Assembly: GCA_020029535.1 (NCBI GenBank)
Contig: JAIBJM010000010.1
Coordinates: 1 to 51,235, forward strand
DNA length: 51,235 bases
Direction of reading: 5' to 3'
Source: Gammaproteobacteria bacterium
Lineage (GTDB): Bacteria; Pseudomonadota; Gammaproteobacteria; Steroidobacterales; Steroidobacteraceae
In this document: piece by piece, positions 50,441-51,235 of the stretch
Position numbering within the stretch: the stretch's first letter is position 1
Layout of the letters: each line of letters opens with the position of its first letter
The notes under the pieces: model-generated
Told to the model about the DNA's origin: nothing
Seen by the model: the letters and a program-made list of their open reading frames with translations, nothing else
Database searches by the model: none
Translations under genes and position numbers: made by a program

Positions 50441-51235
50441 TCAGTCGAGTGTCAGCACCACCCTGCCGCTGACTTTTCCGGCCTTCAGTCTCGCAAACAC
50501 CTGATTGATGTCTTCGAGCCGGGCCCTTTCTATGCTCGCGCGTACCTTGCCTTCGGCAGCAAAGGCGATGGCCTCCGCGAGATCCTTGCGGGTACCGACA
50601 ATGGAACCACGCAATGTCAGACGTTTCAGCACCACATCGAAGATCGGCGCCGGAAACGTTCCCGGCGGCAGGCCGACAAAGACCGCGGTGCCCCTGGGTC
50701 TCAGAAGCTGCAGCGCCTGGGCGAACGCCGACGGCGATACCGCCGTCACCAGTGCGCCGTGTACACCGCCGCCGGTCTGTTTCACGATCTGCGCGGCGAG
50801 GTCGGGTGTTCCGGCGTCCATGGCGATTTCGGCTCCCAGCGAGCGGGCCAGCGCCAGCTTGTCCCCGCCGATGTCCAGTGCGACGACATGCAGCCCCATG
50901 GCCTTCGCGTATTGCACGGCGATGTGGCCCAGTCCGCCGATGCCGGAGATGGCAATCCACTCGCCCGGCCTGGCTTCCGTTTCCTTGATGCCCTTGTAGG
51001 TCGTGACCCCGGCACACAGGATCGGCGCAAGCTGCGCCATGTCGGCACCCGCCGGCAGCCGGGCAACATAGTCGGCCGCGCCAATCACGTATTCGGCGAA
51101 ACCGCCATCGACGCCATATCCGGTGTTGTGCTGCGAACCGCACAGCGTTTCCCACCCGGTGATGCAGTGATCGCACCACCCGCAGGCGTCGTGCAGCCAG
51201 GCAACGCCCACTGCGTCGCCCTCCTTGAGTCGCGT
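50441..51235 (-). CDS. Zinc-dependent alcohol dehydrogenase (partial, N-terminus beyond right edge)
   Basis: The 264 C-terminal residues of an AdhP-type NAD-dependent alcohol dehydrogenase; reading stays open to the window's last base. Structural zinc ligands are in ACGWCDHCITGWETLCG (four Cys), the third catalytic-zinc Cys is in APILCAGVTTYKG, and the Rossmann fingerprint is GIGGLGHIAVQYAKAMG. It ends in GKVSGRVVLTLD. Interconversion of ethanol and acetaldehyde would fit a fermentative or low-oxygen role. It is 27 bases upstream of qNor on the same strand, so the NO reductase is probably read from this gene's promoter, outside the window. Confidence 0.93.
   Translation of the reverse strand, partial: TRLKEGDAVGVAWLHDACGWCDHCITGWETLCGSQHNTGYGVDGGFAEYVIGAADYVARLPAGADMAQLAPILCAGVTTYKGIKETEARPGEWIAISGIGGLGHIAVQYAKAMGLHVVALDIGGDKLALARSLGAEIAMDAGTPDLAAQIVKQTGGGVHGALVTAVSPSAFAQALQLLRPRGTAVFVGLPPGTFPAPIFDVVLKRLTLRGSIVGTRKDLAEAIAFAAEGKVRASIERARLEDINQVFARLKAGKVSGRVVLTLD

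Noticed and set aside
1-51235. tRNA, rRNA, CRISPR array, insertion sequence, integrase or phage genes
   Set aside because: None seen by reading; no transposase motif, repeat array or conserved RNA core was found. A tRNA or covariance-model scan would settle small RNAs.

Overview
This 51 kb window is GC-rich, densely coding and chromosomal in character. Signs of a Gram-negative proteobacterium include Tat and Sec signal peptides, outer-membrane beta-barrels, PapD-like chaperone logic, MacAB-type efflux, a DksA-like zinc protein, FixL/FixJ and a quinol-type NO reductase. The gene families fit a free-living soil or freshwater gammaproteobacterium (a Steroidobacter/Nevskia-like relative is my guess; the sequence alone does not prove it). 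I saw no rRNA, tRNA, CRISPR array, insertion sequence or phage gene. No stretch longer than about 300 bases lacks a gene or gene remnant.

Layout. (1) 1-3036, minus strand: a compact operon with an MBL-fold protein that lacks two zinc histidines, two paralogous secreted proteins of unknown role, and the start of a DUF6152-like protein. A pirin gene follows. (2) 4161-9309, plus strand: a six-gene surface-structure cluster with three pilin-like secreted proteins, a small exported protein, a periplasmic chaperone-like protein and a 665-residue beta-barrel-like protein with an SdrD/CnaB-like C-terminal domain in place of a normal FimD usher. A perfect CRP-type palindrome lies upstream. (3) 9412-18494: metabolic and transport genes (Tat-exported dienelactone-hydrolase-like protein, amidohydrolase, hydroxyisobutyrate-dehydrogenase-like enzyme, an MFS remnant, alkaline phosphatase, GFA protein, quinone oxidoreductase, MFS and AEC transporters). 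(4) 18511-27324: a cupin, a MacAB-like efflux operon, a Met/His-rich exported protein, a DUF882 peptidase, D-lactate-type dehydrogenase, a DksA/TraR protein, a globin with a small partner, a LOG protein and a VTT-domain membrane protein.

(5) 27476-30210, minus strand: a flavinylated electron-transfer module (outer-membrane beta-barrel, FMN-binding protein, ApbE flavin transferase, His-rich membrane protein). A hybrid histidine kinase is divergent from it, with a Fur-like site between. (6) 32233-40201: a six-subunit complex homologous to hydrogenase-4 and complex I (HyfB, C, E, F, G, I). Its large subunit has lost all four NiFe cysteines, and no ferredoxin-like subunit is encoded. It is therefore an Ehr-type, hydrogenase-related proton pump of unknown substrate, overlapped at its 3' end by a spermidine-synthase-like gene. 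GTP-dependent PEP carboxykinase follows.

(7) 42062-51235: an oxygen/NO-responsive region with a DUF167 protein, an L,D-transpeptidase coupled to a tandem universal stress protein, a heme-PAS FixL and its FixJ partner, a collapsed P-type ATPase pseudogene, a GNAT acetyltransferase, a SirB-like membrane protein, qNor and a partial zinc alcohol dehydrogenase.

The two clusters most worth pursuing are the non-canonical chaperone/beta-barrel surface system and the NiFe-less Ehr complex. The flavinylation module comes next.
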